Notes: a model not told the origin generated them from the letters alone. DNA of 64,000 nt from Lycium barbarum (GCF_019175385.1 NC_083344.1:8254725-8318724), one strand, 5' to 3'; shown: positions 44,344 to 56,600, counted from the stretch's first letter. A program made the numbers and translations.

Positions 44344-44599
44344 CCTTTATATACAAGAACATAGCAAAATGAGAAAGAAAAGAAACTTCAAAAGCAAATG
44401 GGTACAAAATTGAATTTGAAAAAGAGCAAAAAATAACTCTACTTGGATTTTTCAGCATTCTGTTATCATCAGTATGATAGTAACGAATGAGTGGGTCGAT
44501 AATGACAACAATAAAAGTTGTGTCTTTTATATGGGCTGCTTTGAAGAGGAAAATTAATGTTAAATTAAATACAATTTGGTCCATAATGTTTGGCCTCAA

Positions 44600-45400
44600 T
44601 GGAGTTATCTCTAGGGCTGGGCATAAATATTGAAAATCGAAAAACCGTACCGAACCGAATTAATTCGATTCTTCGGTTTCGGTGTTTCGGTTACGATTTT
44701 TTATTTTCTAAAGTTCGGTGTTTGGTTTGCTTTTCGGTTATGGGGTCTAGGTTGTTTGGTTTAACCGAACTTTTATTACATAAGTACACACACAAAAAAA
44801 AAAAAAAAACTCAGTATCTCAAACCTGAGGCCCAAAGTATTATATCCAACCCTGGCACATCACTAATTTAATTATAATACACAGACTCACTTCACCGGAT
44901 ATTAGCCCTAGTTCCATCGTACTCACTCAATTCCTCACTTCCTCTGTGGCTCACATCTGAAAGCGACCAGCGACTTCGATTCCGACTAATGTCTTGATTT
45001 TTCATCCCTAATCTCAGATCTTAAGTGCATATTTCTCTCTTATTTCTTCAAAATCTCGTTTTTCTTCATCGTCTAGATTTTTCATGCCTTAGGCTATGAA
45101 CGTTGTTTTTATTGCATTCGATAGAGTAATTACTTACTTTCGAACACAGTAAAGGAGTAATAGCTCTGCTCGTTGTAACTTTTAAATAATTAGAGTAACT
45201 TTTTATGTTCGCCCTTTTTTTCCGTTCGTTGCATTCGACTGTCTTCCTTGTGGAATAATCAATATTGTTGTCAACTCTTCATCGTGGTTATAGCTATCTC
45301 GTTTTCCTTGATTCATCATCTTGAAGTTTTTGCCACTTTTGTTTGGTCAATTATCTTAATTTTGATTTTTGTCCCTTATGGTCTTATAGTTTTTCTTTTA
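44600..45400 (+). mobile_element. hAT copy 1: 5' end and leader
   Basis: Starts near 44609 with CTAGGGCTGGGCATAAATAT, followed by repeated CGGTTTCGG / TTCGGTT blocks (44640-44765) common at the ends of plant hAT elements. The leader at 44920-45330 recurs inverted at 50640-51112 (GCTCACATCTGAAAGCGACC etc.), linking copies 1 and 2. An intron-like GTTTTTCTTTTACTTTTTCAG precedes the coding part. Confidence 0.7.
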
Positions 45401-48400
45401 CTTTTTCAGAGATAGCGGATGAAAGTAGAGTAAGTGTGATTTATTCAAGTGATAGCATACCTAATACACAGATGAGAGCACTAACGACCCACTTGACACC
45501 CAGGTTACAAAGAAAAGAAAAGAAATACAATCTAGATCCTATGTTTGGGATCATTTTGATAAGGTCATTGTATATGGTGTTGGTAAAGTGAAGTGTAGAT
45601 ATTGTAAAAAAAAATGTATGTTGCTAATACAACTGTAAATGGGACAACGGGACTGAGACAACATTTAGGGAGGTGCCCAATATATAAATCTACCATTGAG
45701 GCTTGCACTCAAAAAAGATAAATTTTGAAGCTAAGAATGAGCCATTTTAGGGATTTTATCAACAATTAATTAGGAGGGCTTTAGTTTAGATGATAACTAT
45801 GGATGAACTATCATTTAATTAGTTTGTAGAAAAGGAAGGCTTTCATAAGTTGGCATTTTACCCACTTATCTCTTCTCTAATCTTAGATTTTTACTATGTT
45901 TAATTAAGAAGATAGTGCATTTATTGTGGTTTATTCCCATTTTACACGTTTATTTGATTTAGAAGTGATCGAGAAAGAAACCAAGTGAATACAAGTAAAA
46001 AAGAAGTCAGATTGAAGAAAAAGTGTCTAGAAATGCAAAAAACAACCAGAACTTAAATGCTGAAAATCAGGGGCTGTTTTGGTCAAATCTTAATTTGAGA
46101 AGATTGGTAATTCATAAACAATAAGACTTGGGGAAAAAATCATCATCTTTGGCCATTCTTACAAGCTTGGAGAGCTAGGCTTTTTGCACCCCACTTGGGA
46201 TTGAAGATTTAAAGACCTTGATGAGAAATTTCTTAATCCTTTATTCAGTTCTTCAATTCCTTGCTATGTATTGACTATTTAAGTGTGTAGTATTTCATTC
46301 CAATGCTTGAAACTTGTTTATGAAAATATACATTGTCAAAGTTTTGGATTGAAACTCTTGTTATGCTTATTTATTGAATGATTTTTATTTCTAATGAAGT
46401 GAGTCTTTGTTTCTTTAATTATGTCTTTGTTTATTTAATTAATCTTGTTCTTTAATGTTTCCTAGGGATTAGCTAACTCTAGGACTCTCCCATTTACTTT
46501 GATTTCAGCTCGGAAGAGGAAAATTGCGGTTGTAAAAGATTAATTAACAAGAATTTGGGACTTTAAATCCCATCAAATAACTTGAGCTAGGAATATGATA
46601 ATTAACTTGAGATTCAATTGATTGTGCTTAATATTACACTCTAAGGCTTGGAAAAGCTTCAATGAGTTTTTAGAAATCATTATCTATTAACATAAATTCG
46701 CTCTTAGTTGTAAAATCGTAAAATACATTGGATCATTTCTTGAGAGTAATTTCTCTTGTATCCATGCTTGTGGCCATTGATCATTTTATTTGTTTTCTAG
46801 GTTAATTTTTTTCTATGTTAGTTTTTAAATCAAAAAAATCAAATTTTGAAAAAAAGTGTTTGATTTAGTGTAGAAAGTGAAAATTTCTTACTTGTTTGAT
46901 CGCCTAGTAGATTGTTCTCTGTGAGATTCGACCCCGACTCATAGTTGAGTAAATTATATGCGACGACCATGTACACTTTCTCATTGAGGAGTGGATTTGG
47001 ACGTTATCAGGCTTCAAGAAGTTTATGAACCAAGCCCAACCTCTATTTCGAGTTCCTTCCCGTCGAACAATAACATAAGATTGTTATGAACTTTATGGTG
47101 AACTGAGAAAAGCTCTAAGAAAGACTTTTAGAGAAGCACAACGAAAAATTGGCCTTAGAGCAGAAACATGGACATCATTGAATAGAATTAATTATATGTG
47201 TTTGACTGCTCACTATATTGATAGAGTTTGGAAGTTGCATAAAAGAATACTGGATTTCCCCCTATCTCTAGTCACGAGGGTGAGCAAATGGCAGAGGCTA
47301 TTGGTAATTGTTTGCTTGATTGGAACTTGGACACAATGTTTTCTATTACTATTGCTAATGCTTCTTCAAATGATGTTACCGTTAGTGAATTGTCTAAACA
47401 GTTAAATATGTGGGAAACTAATATAATGGAGAGTAAGCATCTTCATGTGAGATGTGTGGCTCAGATACTTAATCTAATTGTGCAAGAAGGTTTGAAGGAA
47501 ATTGATGTTTCTATCAAACATGTTAGGCAAATAGTGAATTATGTTAGATCATCTCCGAAAAGAACAAGAAACTTCAAGAAATGTTGTGAATACCAAAAGG
47601 TGGAATGTGTTAAAACATTATTGCTACATGTACCTACTAGGTGGAATTCCATCTACTTGATGTTGAATACAACTCAAAACTTTGAGAAGGCCTTTAATAG
47701 GTTTGATCTTTTTATGAGAATTTTAATACTTATCTTTCTACTTATGTTTGTGAAAATGGAAGTGTTGCAGGTTTGCTCAAATGTGATGATTGTGTGAATG
47801 TGAGGAATGTGATAAAGTTTCTTGAAAGATTTTACGAGCTCACCATAAAGGTTTCAGGTTCACATTATGTTACTTCTAATGTTTATTTTGAGGATATATG
47901 CGAGCTTGAGGCGCATTCGAAAGTGTGTTTAGCAAATGAAGATCTTAATTTGAGTAAAATGGCTGGGCGGATGAAAGAAAAGTTTAAGACATATTGGGGT
48001 GATCCTGAAAAGATGAACAAAATGATTTTTATTGCTTCCCTGTTGGATCGTCGTAATAAATTTGTGTTTGATAGCTTTGCACTTGAAGAGTTATTTGGGG
48101 AGAAAATAGGAAAGGAAGTAAATATAAAAGTGTATGATTATATGAATTCTTCGTTTGGAGAGTATGTAAGAATTGAAGAGAATTTTATCTTAAATCATCT
48201 CCATCTAGCTCTACTTCATCTAATGACACATCTGATACAACTTTATGTTCTGGCACTTCTTTGACTTGGAAAACAAATGCTTTGAGAACTAAGCCTCACT
48301 TGAAGAAACAAAATGAAGACTGTGGAAGTGAGGGTGCTAAATCGGAGTTGGATATATACATTAGTGAAGAACGAGATCCTGAAGATGAATGTGTTGATTT

Positions 48401-48690
48401 TAGTATCCAAGGTTGGTGGAAACTTAATGCTCCTAGATTCCTGTTCTTTCAGAGTTGGCTTGTGGTGTGTTGGCAATTCCAATTTCTAGTGTGGCATCGA
48501 AATGTGCATTTAGTACTGGTGGGTCTATTCTTGATCCATTTAGAAGTTCAATGACTCCTAAATGTGTGCAATCTCTTGTTTGTGTCCAAGATTGTCTTAG
48601 AACCGAGACTAAATCTATTAGTGTGGAAGAAAGTATGGAGTATCTTGAGAAAATTGAACTTGGTAAGGTATTGTATTTTTTTTGTGTGTG
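45400..48690 (+). pseudogene. hAT copy 1: BED-finger transposase, broken and interrupted
   Basis: A BED zinc finger lies at about 45530-45715 (WDHFDK, GKVKCRYCKK, NGTTGLRQHLGRCP), with a frameshift in an A run near 45607. After a stop and the insertion 45843-47009 come the RNase H-like core pieces: GFKKFMNQAQPLFRVPSR, then 47288-47700 (LHVRCVAQILNLIVQEG, RWNSIYLML), 47773-48230 (FLERFYELTIKVSGSHYVTS, YWGDPEKMNKMIFIASLLD), and the dimerisation region at 48400-48650 (WWKLNAPRF, VLAIPISSVASKCAFSTGG, ILDPFRSSMTPKCVQSL). Plant proteins of this type cut and move hAT elements; domesticated relatives are the RICESLEEPER/DAYSLEEPER proteins. Several stops and shifts make this copy inactive. Confidence 0.88.
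45843..47009 (-). mobile_element. LTR-like insertion in hAT copy 1 (1167 bp)
   Basis: The hAT reading sequence breaks at AAGGAAGGCTT and resumes at GGCTTCAAGAAG, giving GGCTT on both sides. On the minus strand the insert starts TGATAACGTCCAAATCC and includes GGTCGTCGCATATAATTT and GGGGTCGAATCTCACAG, an LTR-like start. It has no ORF. Copy 2 (minus strand, 50180-50240) has no insertion here, so this is younger than the duplication. The other end is not a clean CA, so solo LTR is the best but not certain call. Confidence 0.6.
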
Positions 48691-48691
48691 T

Positions 48692-49368
48692 TAGTGCAAA
48701 AATAATGTACATATTTATGTTGTATGACATATTTGATTAAATTATCTATAGATATGGCAAATAGTGAAAGATATCCTCGCATTGTTGATCTATGATTGCA
48801 ATTTGCTATTTCTACTAGTGGTAAGTTCAATACTTTATTTTTTTTGGATATTCTATTGTAGTTTTGAAAGTTATATTCTAACTTTTGGTTTTATCCTGCT
48901 TTTATTATGTTCAAGTTCAACCATGCCTCCTAAAGCTCGCTCACCTATTTGGGAATATTTTGTGGTGGTTCAAGACAATTAAAAAGGGCGTAAATCAAGG
49001 TGCTTGACATGTGCAGACAATGGGCTCTACAACATAATACAGGAGGATTTTGTCACCACTGACATTCTACACAACTTACATTGCTTGCAAGTTTAAAGAT
49101 GGACACGGGTTTGATTATCGAACCTTAGAGGTTTGAGTTGGAAGTTTTGGTGTTGAATTCGAAAAATGTTTTTATTTTTTATTTTTTTGCAACCAGATGG
49201 CGAACAATAGTATGAAGATTATGAACTAACTGGGCGATCATCTTGGGCTTAGCCTTATGTGGAGTACGAAGGGCGTGGGCAATTTAACAAGGATAGTAGT
49301 ATCATGCAGGCTGATAGACAACTTCCTAAAAGATGATGGATGGTTTAAGCTAGAATTGAGAATCCTAG
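48692..49368 (+). repeat. Left arm of the first hAT palindrome, with a BED-like ORF
   Basis: It follows the transposase end after an intron-like GGTAAGGTATTG. It encodes MPPKARSPIWEYFVVVQDN, a stop, then RCLTCADNGLYN and TTDILHNLHC. The W..F, C..C and L..LH spacing resembles a BED finger. The same frame recurs in the other three copies. The arm pairs with 49384-50106. Confidence 0.75.
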
Positions 49369-49420
49369 AGAGGATGGATGATACTAGGATTCCCAATTCT
49401 ACCTTAAACCATCCATCATC
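49332..49420. repeat. Hairpin at the first tail-to-tail hAT junction
   Basis: Arms GATGATGGATGGTTTAAG...GAATCCTAG (49332-49368) and CTAGGATTC...CTTAAACCATCCATCATC (49384-49420), with a 15-base loop. A further diverged half-arm follows at 49421-49465. Confidence 0.9.
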
Positions 49421-51112
49421 TCTAGGAGGTCCCAATTCTAATTTAAAGCATTCGTCATCTCAAAGTTTAGAAAGTTATCAATCAGTCTACATGAGACTAG
49501 GCCCCCTTTAAATCGTCCGCGCCCCTTGTATTCCGCATAAGGTTGAGCCCAAGATAACCGCCCAAATAGTTCATAATCTTCATATTCCTGTTCACCATCT
49601 GGAGGCCCAAAAGCAAATAGTTTTTCGGATTCAACACCAAAATTTTCAACTGAAACCTCTAAGGGTAGATAATCAAACCGTATCCATATTTAAACTTATA
49701 AATAATGTAAGCTGTGTAGAATGTCAGTGGTGATAGAATCCTCCCGTATTATTTTGTAGAGCCTGTTGTCTGCACATGTCAACACTTTGCTTTACGCCCT
49801 TTTTCATTGTCTAGACCCACCGCAAAATATTTCCAAACAGGTGAGCGAGCTTTAGGAGACATGATTGAACTTGAACATAATAAAAAGTAGGATAAAACCA
49901 AAAGTTAGAATATAACTTTCAAAATAAATCAAAATACAAAAGAATATTAAAAAAAAATAAAGTATTGAACTTACCACTAGTAGGAAAGTAGCAAATTGCA
50001 TTCGTACATCAACAATACGAGGATATCTTTCACTATTTGCCATATCTATCAGTAATTTAATCAAATATGTCATACAACACAAATAAGTATATTATTTTTG
50101 CACTAGTGCAAAAAAAAAATAAAAAAAATTTACCAGTTCATCGTAAAGCTCATAACAATCCCTTGTTATTGTTCGATAGGAAGGAACTCGAAATAGAGGC
50201 TGGGCTTGATTGATAAACTTCTTGAAGCCATATGATTGATAAACTTCTTGAAGCCTTACTTTTCTACAAAGCTAAATGGTAGTTCCATAATTATCATCTC
50301 AATTAAAGACCTAATTAATTGTTGATCAAATATCCAAAGTTGCTCATCCTTAGCTTCAAAATTTGTCTTTTTTTTAGTGCAAACCTCAATGGTAGATTTA
50401 GATATTGGACACCTCCCTAAATGTTGTCTCAATCCCGTTGTCCCATTAGCAGCATACATTTTGTATAATGAATACACTTCACTTTACCAACACCATTTAC
50501 AACGACCTTATCAAAATGATCCCAAACCTAAGATTATATTTCTTTTCTTTTCTTTGTATCCTGGGTGTCAAGTGAGTCGTCGGTGGTATCATCTGTATTA
50601 GGTATGCTATCACTTGAACAAGCCGCACTTAGTCGAATTTCATCCTCTATCTATGAAAAAGTAAAAGAAAAACTATAAGACCATATGGGGCAAAAATCAG
50701 AATTAAGATAACTAACCAAACAAAAGCAGCAAAAAACTTCAAGATAATGAAGGAAGATAGCTAATAAGTACGACGACGACTTGATGGCAACATTAATTAT
50801 TCAACAAGGATGACAATCGAATGCTGAGGACGAACAAAAAAAGTTATTCTTATTATTTACAAGTTACGACGAGCTGAGCAATTTATCATCTACTTTGTCA
50901 GAATGTCAGAATTACTCTATTTGAATGCAATAAAAACAACGCTCATAGCCCAAGGCATGAAAAATCAACATGATGAAGAAAAATGAAATTTTGAAGAAAT
51001 AAGAGAGACATATGTACCTAAGATTTGAGATTAGGGATGAAAAATCAAGACATTGGTTGGAATTGAAGTCGCCGTCACCTGCCAGTCGCTTTCAAACGTG
51101 AGCCGTAGAGGA
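49384..51112 (-). pseudogene. hAT copy 2: inverted, transposase core deleted
   Basis: Reads on the minus strand from 51112. The leader (51110-50650) is as in 44930-45400. The BED exon follows at 50620-50290 (NGTTGLRQHLGRCPISKSTI, VCTKKKTNFEAKDEQLWIF), then FVEK, a duplicated GFKKFINQ segment and QAQPLFRVPSYRTITRDCYE near 50250-50130. It then jumps directly to the post-transposase tail (50106-49384). About 1.6 kb of catalytic core is absent; the deletion joint is GAACTG then GTAAAT. A non-autonomous deletion derivative. Confidence 0.82.
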
Positions 51113-52035
51113 AGTGCATCGTGATGTGTTGGCAATTCCAATTTCTAGTGTGGCATCGGAATGTGCATTTAGTACCGGTGGGCATATTCTTGATCCATTT
51201 AGAAGTTCATTGATTCCTAAATGTGTGCAATCTCTTGTTCGTGTTCACGATTGTCTTAGAAAAAAGACTAAATCTATTACCGTGGAAAAATGTTTGAAGT
51301 ATCTTGAATAAATTGAACCTGGTAAGGTTTTGTATTATTTTTGTGTGTATTAGGGCAATAATAATATAATTATTTATGTTGTATGACATATTTGATTAAA
51401 TAATCGATAGATATGGAAAATAGGGAAATATATCGTCGCATTGTTGATGTATGATTGCAATTCGCTATTTTCCTACTAGTGGTAAGTTTAATACTTTATT
51501 TTTTGGATATTCCTTTGTAGTTTTCATTTTATTTTGAAAGTTATATTCTGACTTTTGGTTTTATCCTAGTTTTTGTTATGTTCAAGTTCAACAATGCCTC
51601 CTAAAGCTCGCTCACCTGTTTGGGAATATTTTCCGGTGGTTTAACACAATTAAGAAGGGCGTAAACCAAGGTGCCTAACATGCGAGGACAACGGGCTCTA
51701 TAAAATAATATGGGAGGATTCTGTCATCGCTGACATTCTACATAGCGTACATTGTTTACTAGTTTAAAGATGGATATTGGTTGGTTATCGGTCCTTAGAG
51801 GTTTCAGTTGGAATTTTTGTGTTGAATCCGAAAAGCAATTTGCTTTTTTTTCTCTTCAAGATGCAGAACAGAAGTATAAGATTATGAACTAACTGGGTGA
51901 TCATCTTAGGTCCAGACTTATGCAGAGTACGAGAGGGATGGGCGATTTAGGGAGGATCCTAGTATCATGCAGGCTGATAGATAACCTACTAAACTTAGAG
52001 ATGATGGATGGTTTAAGTTAGAACTAGGACTCCTA
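51113..52035 (+). pseudogene. hAT copy 3: dimerisation end and tail only
   Basis: Begins abruptly at 51113 with HRDVLAIPISSVASECAFST, ILDPFRSSLIPKCVQSL and a stop at 51311, the C-terminal dimerisation region of the hAT transposase. The intron-like part and the BED-like frame MPPKARSPVWEYF (about 51593) follow. Its left neighbour is the leader end of copy 2. It forms the left arm of the second palindrome. Confidence 0.82.
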
Positions 52036-52110
52036 GAGATGATGGATGATACTAGGAGTCCCAGTTCTAAATTAAACCATCCATCATCTCTAAGTTTAGG
52101 AAGTTTTCCA
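51990..52110. repeat. Hairpin at the second tail-to-tail hAT junction
   Basis: CTTAGAGATGATGGATGG...GGACTCCTAG (about 51994-52035) pairs with CTAGGAGTCC...CCATCCATCATCTCTAAG (52052-52093), with a ~16-base loop. Homology of the arms continues outward for ~0.9 kb on each side. Confidence 0.9.
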
Positions 52111-54138
52111 TCAGCCTGCATGGTACTAGTATCCTTGTTAAATCGTCCACGCCCTTCGTACTCCGCATAAGGCTGGGCCCAAGATGATCGCCCAGTTAGT
52201 TTATAATCTTCATACTCCTATTCACCATCTGGATGCAAAAAAGCAAACCGTTTTCCGAATTCAACATCAAAATTCCAATTGAAACCTCTAAGTGTCGATA
52301 ATCAAACCCGTGTCCATCTTTAAACTTGTAAAAAAATGTAAGTTGTGTAGAACCTCAGTGCTGAAAGAATCCTCCCGTACTATTTTGTAGAGCCCGTTGT
52401 CCTCACATGTCAAGCACGCTGCTTTACGCCCTTTTTCATTGGTTTGAACCACCACAAAATACTCGCAAACAAGTGAGCGAGCTTTAGGAGGAATGGTTGA
52501 ACTTGAACGTAATAAAAAGCAGGATAAAATCAAAAGTTAGAATATAACTTTCCAAATAAAATCAAAACTACAAAAGCATATCCAATAAAACAAGGTATTG
52601 AACTTACCACTAGTAGAAAAATAGCAAATTGCAATCATACATACTCAATGCGAGGATATGTTCCACTATTTACCATATCTATAAATAATTTAATCAACTA
52701 TGTCACAAAAAATAAATAAGTATATTATCTTAGATCTAATACACACACACAAAAAAATAATACGAAACCTTACAAAGTTTAATTTGCTCAAGAGACTCCA
52801 AACTTTCTTCTAAACTAATAGATTTTGTCCCTTCTCTAAGACAATCTTGGACACAAACAAGAGATTGCACACATTTTGGACATAGATTTAGTCAATGAAC
52901 TCCTAAATGTATCAAGAATACGCCCACTGGAACTAAATGCACATTCCGAGGCCACACTCGAAATTGAAATTTCCAACACATCACGAGCCAACTATGAAAG
53001 AACAGGAATCTAGGAACATTAAGTTTCCACCAACCTTGAACACTAAAATCAACTCATTCATCTTTAGGATGTTGTTCTTCACTAATGTACCTATTCAACT
53101 CTGATTTAGCAACCCCACTTCCATAATCTTTCTTTTGTTTCTTCAAGTGAAGCTTAGTTCTCAAACATTTTGTTTTCAAACTCAAAGAAGTGCCAGAACT
53201 AGAAGTTGTATCAGATGTAGATGAAGTAGATCTAGATGGAATTCTCTTGAATATTTTTTAGATACTCTCCAAACGAAGAATTCATATAATCATACACCCT
53301 TACATTTGCTTTCTTTCCTATTTTCTCCCCAAATAGCTTTTCAAGTGCAAAGTTAACAAACACAAATTTATTACAAGGATCCAATAGGGAAGTAATAAAA
53401 ATCATGTTGTTCATCTTTTCAGGATCAACCCAATACTTCTTAAACTTTTCTTTCATCCGCCCAACCATTTTACTCAAATTAAGATATTCATTTGCTAAAC
53501 AATTAACTTTTAGATGTGCCTCAAGCTCACATATATCCTCAAAATAAACATTAGAAGTAACATAATGTGAACCTAAAACCTTTATGGTGAGCTCGTAAAA
53601 TCTTTCAAGAAAATTTATCACATCCTTCACATTCCCCCAATCATTACATTTGAGCAAATCTACAACATTTCCATCTTCACAAACATGAGTAGAAAGAAAA
53701 TTATTAATAATCTCATCAGAAAGATCAAACCTATCAAAGGACTTCTCAAAGTTTTGTGTATTCGACATCAATGAGGTGGAATTCCACCTAGTAGGCACAT
53801 CTAACAATAATGTTCTAACACATTCCACCTTTTGGTAATCACAACATTTCTTAAAGTTTCTTGTTCTTCTTGGAGATGATCTAACATACCTCACCATTTG
53901 CCGAACATGTTTGACAGAAACATCAATTTCTTTCAAACCTTCTTACACAATTAGATTAAGTATGCGAGCCATACATCTCACATGAAAATTCCTACCCTCC
54001 ATTATATTAGTTCCCTAACATATTTAACTGTTTAGGCAATTCTCTAACTGTAACTGCATTTGAAGAAGCATTATCAACAGTGATAGATAACACTTTTTCC
54101 AATTTCCAATCATGCAAACAATTATCAATAGCCTCTAT
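52052..54138 (-). pseudogene. hAT copy 4: inverted, tail through transposase core, 5' end missing
   Basis: Minus strand from 54138. Partial core at 54135-53940 (the ISTITVDNASSNAVTV-like region), then an open 234-codon stretch at 53232-53936 (HVRQMVRYVRSSPRRTRNFK, LLDVPTRWNSTSLMSNTQNF, FYELTIKVLGSHYVTSNVYF, YWVDPEKMNNMIFITSLLDP). The dimerisation part at 53060-52790 (ISISSVASECAFSS) is frame-broken. The tail with a BED-like ORF is at 52533-52288 (EYFVVVQTNEKGRKAACLTC). At 54138 the hAT sequence stops and unrelated sequence begins. The longest intact transposase piece of the four copies is here. Confidence 0.85.
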
Positions 54139-54600
54139 TAGGCTTATAAGTCTTTAAATTAGGCTTACTTTACTTGAAACTTTAACGCTTTTGTTTTGTT
54201 CGTTTGTTTCGTGATGGTAGTCCCTAGTCAAGGGTAGCTCGTGAGCTTTGAAGATCAAATAACTCATACATGTGAAGTAAATGTTCATGCAATGTCACAA
54301 TTTATGCGGGTGTAAACCGAAGTGCTCTTCTCGTTTCATATACTTGTATCGTACAAACGATCGAGGGGCAATCAATTTGTTTTTTTTTGCTTTTTCCATA
54401 GCAAATAAACTAACCAGGAATGATTCATTTGATCGTTTGGCCCTTACAATAGATCCTAGTGTAGAAATTTCAAAAAAATACAAAAGGTTTGCTTCTTTGA
54501 GCTATCTCGAATCTCTCGAGGATATGATAGTCCCCTAGTGTTTGTGTTCGAAGTATGAGAAGATAAAAACTATTCGTTGATGCTGGGCAGTCTCTAGTCC
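54139..54600. other. Unassigned sequence between hAT copy 4 and Tat element
   Basis: No known domain. It probably includes the 3' non-coding part of the Tat element. No copy of that element's LTR (61371-61840) is visible here, so its 3' end is truncated or lost. Confidence 0.45.
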
Positions 54601-54629
54601 CAACACTTCGCTGGACTTCGATATGAAAG

Positions 54630-55750
54630 TAACACATTGTACATTGTTGCCTCATTAAAAACCTTGCTGGAAAACCCACTTCGGGACAAAACCGAGCTAA
54701 AGGGAAAAAGAGTGCAACACGCGTTTTTAGATCTAATTCTAGCCGTTTTAGCTTTGCTCCGGTTCGTTCCTGCAAAGGTCAAGTGCGTAAGTTTATAGAA
54801 TTCACAAAGGGTGAGGGATTCACACCTTTAACAATAATATCTTTTCAAGTGTGCCACATTCCAATTATTTTGTAGCTACCGACCATCTTCTTGATTCAAG
54901 CTGGTATGAGCCTTTATCGGTTATTCTGGTTACTCTATACAACCCTTCCCATTTCGGAAACAGCTTCCCCTCATAGGGGTTTTTGGTGTGCAGAATAACC
55001 TTCCAAAGGACCAAGTCCCTGACTTGGAAGTGTCAAAGATTTTCTCTTTGATTGTAGTATCTTCCCATCCGTAGCTTGTGTGCTGCTAAACAGACCAATG
55101 CCATTTTGCGAAGTTCATCCGTTAAGTCAAGCTTCATAGCCATAGCCTCGTCATTCGATTCATACGTTACATATTGGAATCTCAAACTCGGCTCCCCAAC
55201 TACAACAGGAATCAAAGCCTCCGCACCATAGACCAATGAAAATGGTGTTTCACCGATTCTAGACCTCGAGGTCATTCTATAAGCCCAAAGTACTTCCGAC
55301 AAAACTTCTTTCCACCTTCACTTGGACTCATCCAACCGTTTCTTTAGGTTCTGAATGATGTTTTGTTTGTTGACTCTATTTGCCCATTCGCGCTTGGATG
55401 CTACGGAGTTGACTTTATTTTTTTTATTTCAAACCTTCGAGGAAATCATTGACTTTATTGCCTATGATTGCCGGCCATTGTCACATGTGATTTTGGTTAG
55501 AATACCGAACCGACAAATGATATGGTCCCAGATAAAGTTAATGACCTCCTTTTCTCTGACTTTTTCGGAAGCCTGTGCTTCAACCCACTTAGAAAAATAC
55601 TCAGTCATAAATAGTATGAAACGAGCCTTACCTGACGCCCAAGGTAAAGGGCCGACAATGTCCATCCCCTATTTCATAAACGGCCATGGAGACAATACCA
55701 GATGTAATAATTCCCCCGGTTGATGGATCATCGGAGCGTACCTTTGGCAT
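54630..55750 (-). pseudogene. Tat-lineage Ty3 element: integrase (degenerate)
   Basis: Integrase catalytic pieces at 55462-55665 (MDIVGPLPWASGKARFILFM, YFSKWVEAQA, ITCDNGRQ) and 55033-55302 (EVLWAYRMTSRSRIGETPFS, LVYGAEALIP). The C-terminal part at about 54880-55030 reads HTKNPYEGKLFPKWEGLYRV. GETPFSLVYGAEALIP is typical of Tat-type plant Ty3 integrases. The following 54600-54780 encodes a conserved post-integrase stretch (VALFFPLARFCPEVGF). Several stops and frameshifts. Confidence 0.87.
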
Positions 55751-56058
55751 TCATGGCACTTCCGAACGAAGTTCTTTGCATCCTCTTCCTTATGATCCTA
55801 ATAATAACCGACCCGAATCAACTTTCGAACCAACTGTTCTGCTCCGGAGTGGTTACCACAAGTCCCTTCATGGACTTCGCGCATGATGTAATCAGTTTCT
55901 CTAAGCCCCAAACATCTAGCACAAGGGCCATGAAATGACCATCTGTACAGTTTTCCCTTCACCATACAATACCTTGCCGCTTTGGTCCAGAGAGCCCTAG
56001 ATTCCTTAGGATCCGCTGGCTATTTCCCATCTTCGAGATAGTCAATATATTTGTTACG

Positions 56059-56600
56059 CTAGTCCCAAGTCAAGCACGTTGTGTTTTCTTCAGCATGGCT
56101 GCTTTCTATCATAGAGTTCATTAGTTGGACAACCGTTCCTGAATTAAATTCCTCTGCTTCTACCGATGAAGCCAAGTTGGCCAATGCATAGGCTTCGGTG
56201 TGCTGCTCCCTAGGCACATACTGCATGGTCCATTCTTTGAATAGGTGCAAAATCACTTGGATTTTCTCCAAGTACTTTTGCATTCTTTCTTCTTTCACTT
56301 TGAAGACATCATTTACTTGATTGACGACCAAAAGTGAGTCGCATTTTGCTTCAATGATTTCAGCTCCCAAGCTTCTAACCAGCTCTAAAACTGCAATCAC
56401 AGCCTCATACTCGGTTTCATTGTTAGTCAATTTAAAGTTCTTATGGACTGTCGAATAATATCGCCCGCAGGGGCATTAAGTATAAGTCCAAGTTCGGACT
56501 TTTTCACATTCGATGCTCTGTCCGTGTGTAGGGTCCGGATCCTCAAGGTTTTTTTCGAGGTTAACAAAAGTTCTTTTTCTACCTCGACAACCATTGCGGG
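56059..56600 (-). pseudogene. Tat-lineage Ty3 element: extra (archaeal-type) RNase H
   Basis: NNETEYEAVIAVLELVRSLG, KCDSLLVVNQV and EWTMQYVPREQHTEAYALAN, with upstream RIRTLHTDRAS near 56530. This is a second RNase H domain distinct from the one following the RT. An archaeal-type RNase H between RT and integrase is a known mark of the Tat clade. The catalytic Asp of TDRAS and the Glu of NNETEYEA are present. Confidence 0.82.

Noticed and set aside
44590..44871. 93-codon plus-strand ORF at the start of hAT copy 1
   Set aside because: Consists of the CGGTTTCGG-type terminal repeats of the element; not a protein gene.
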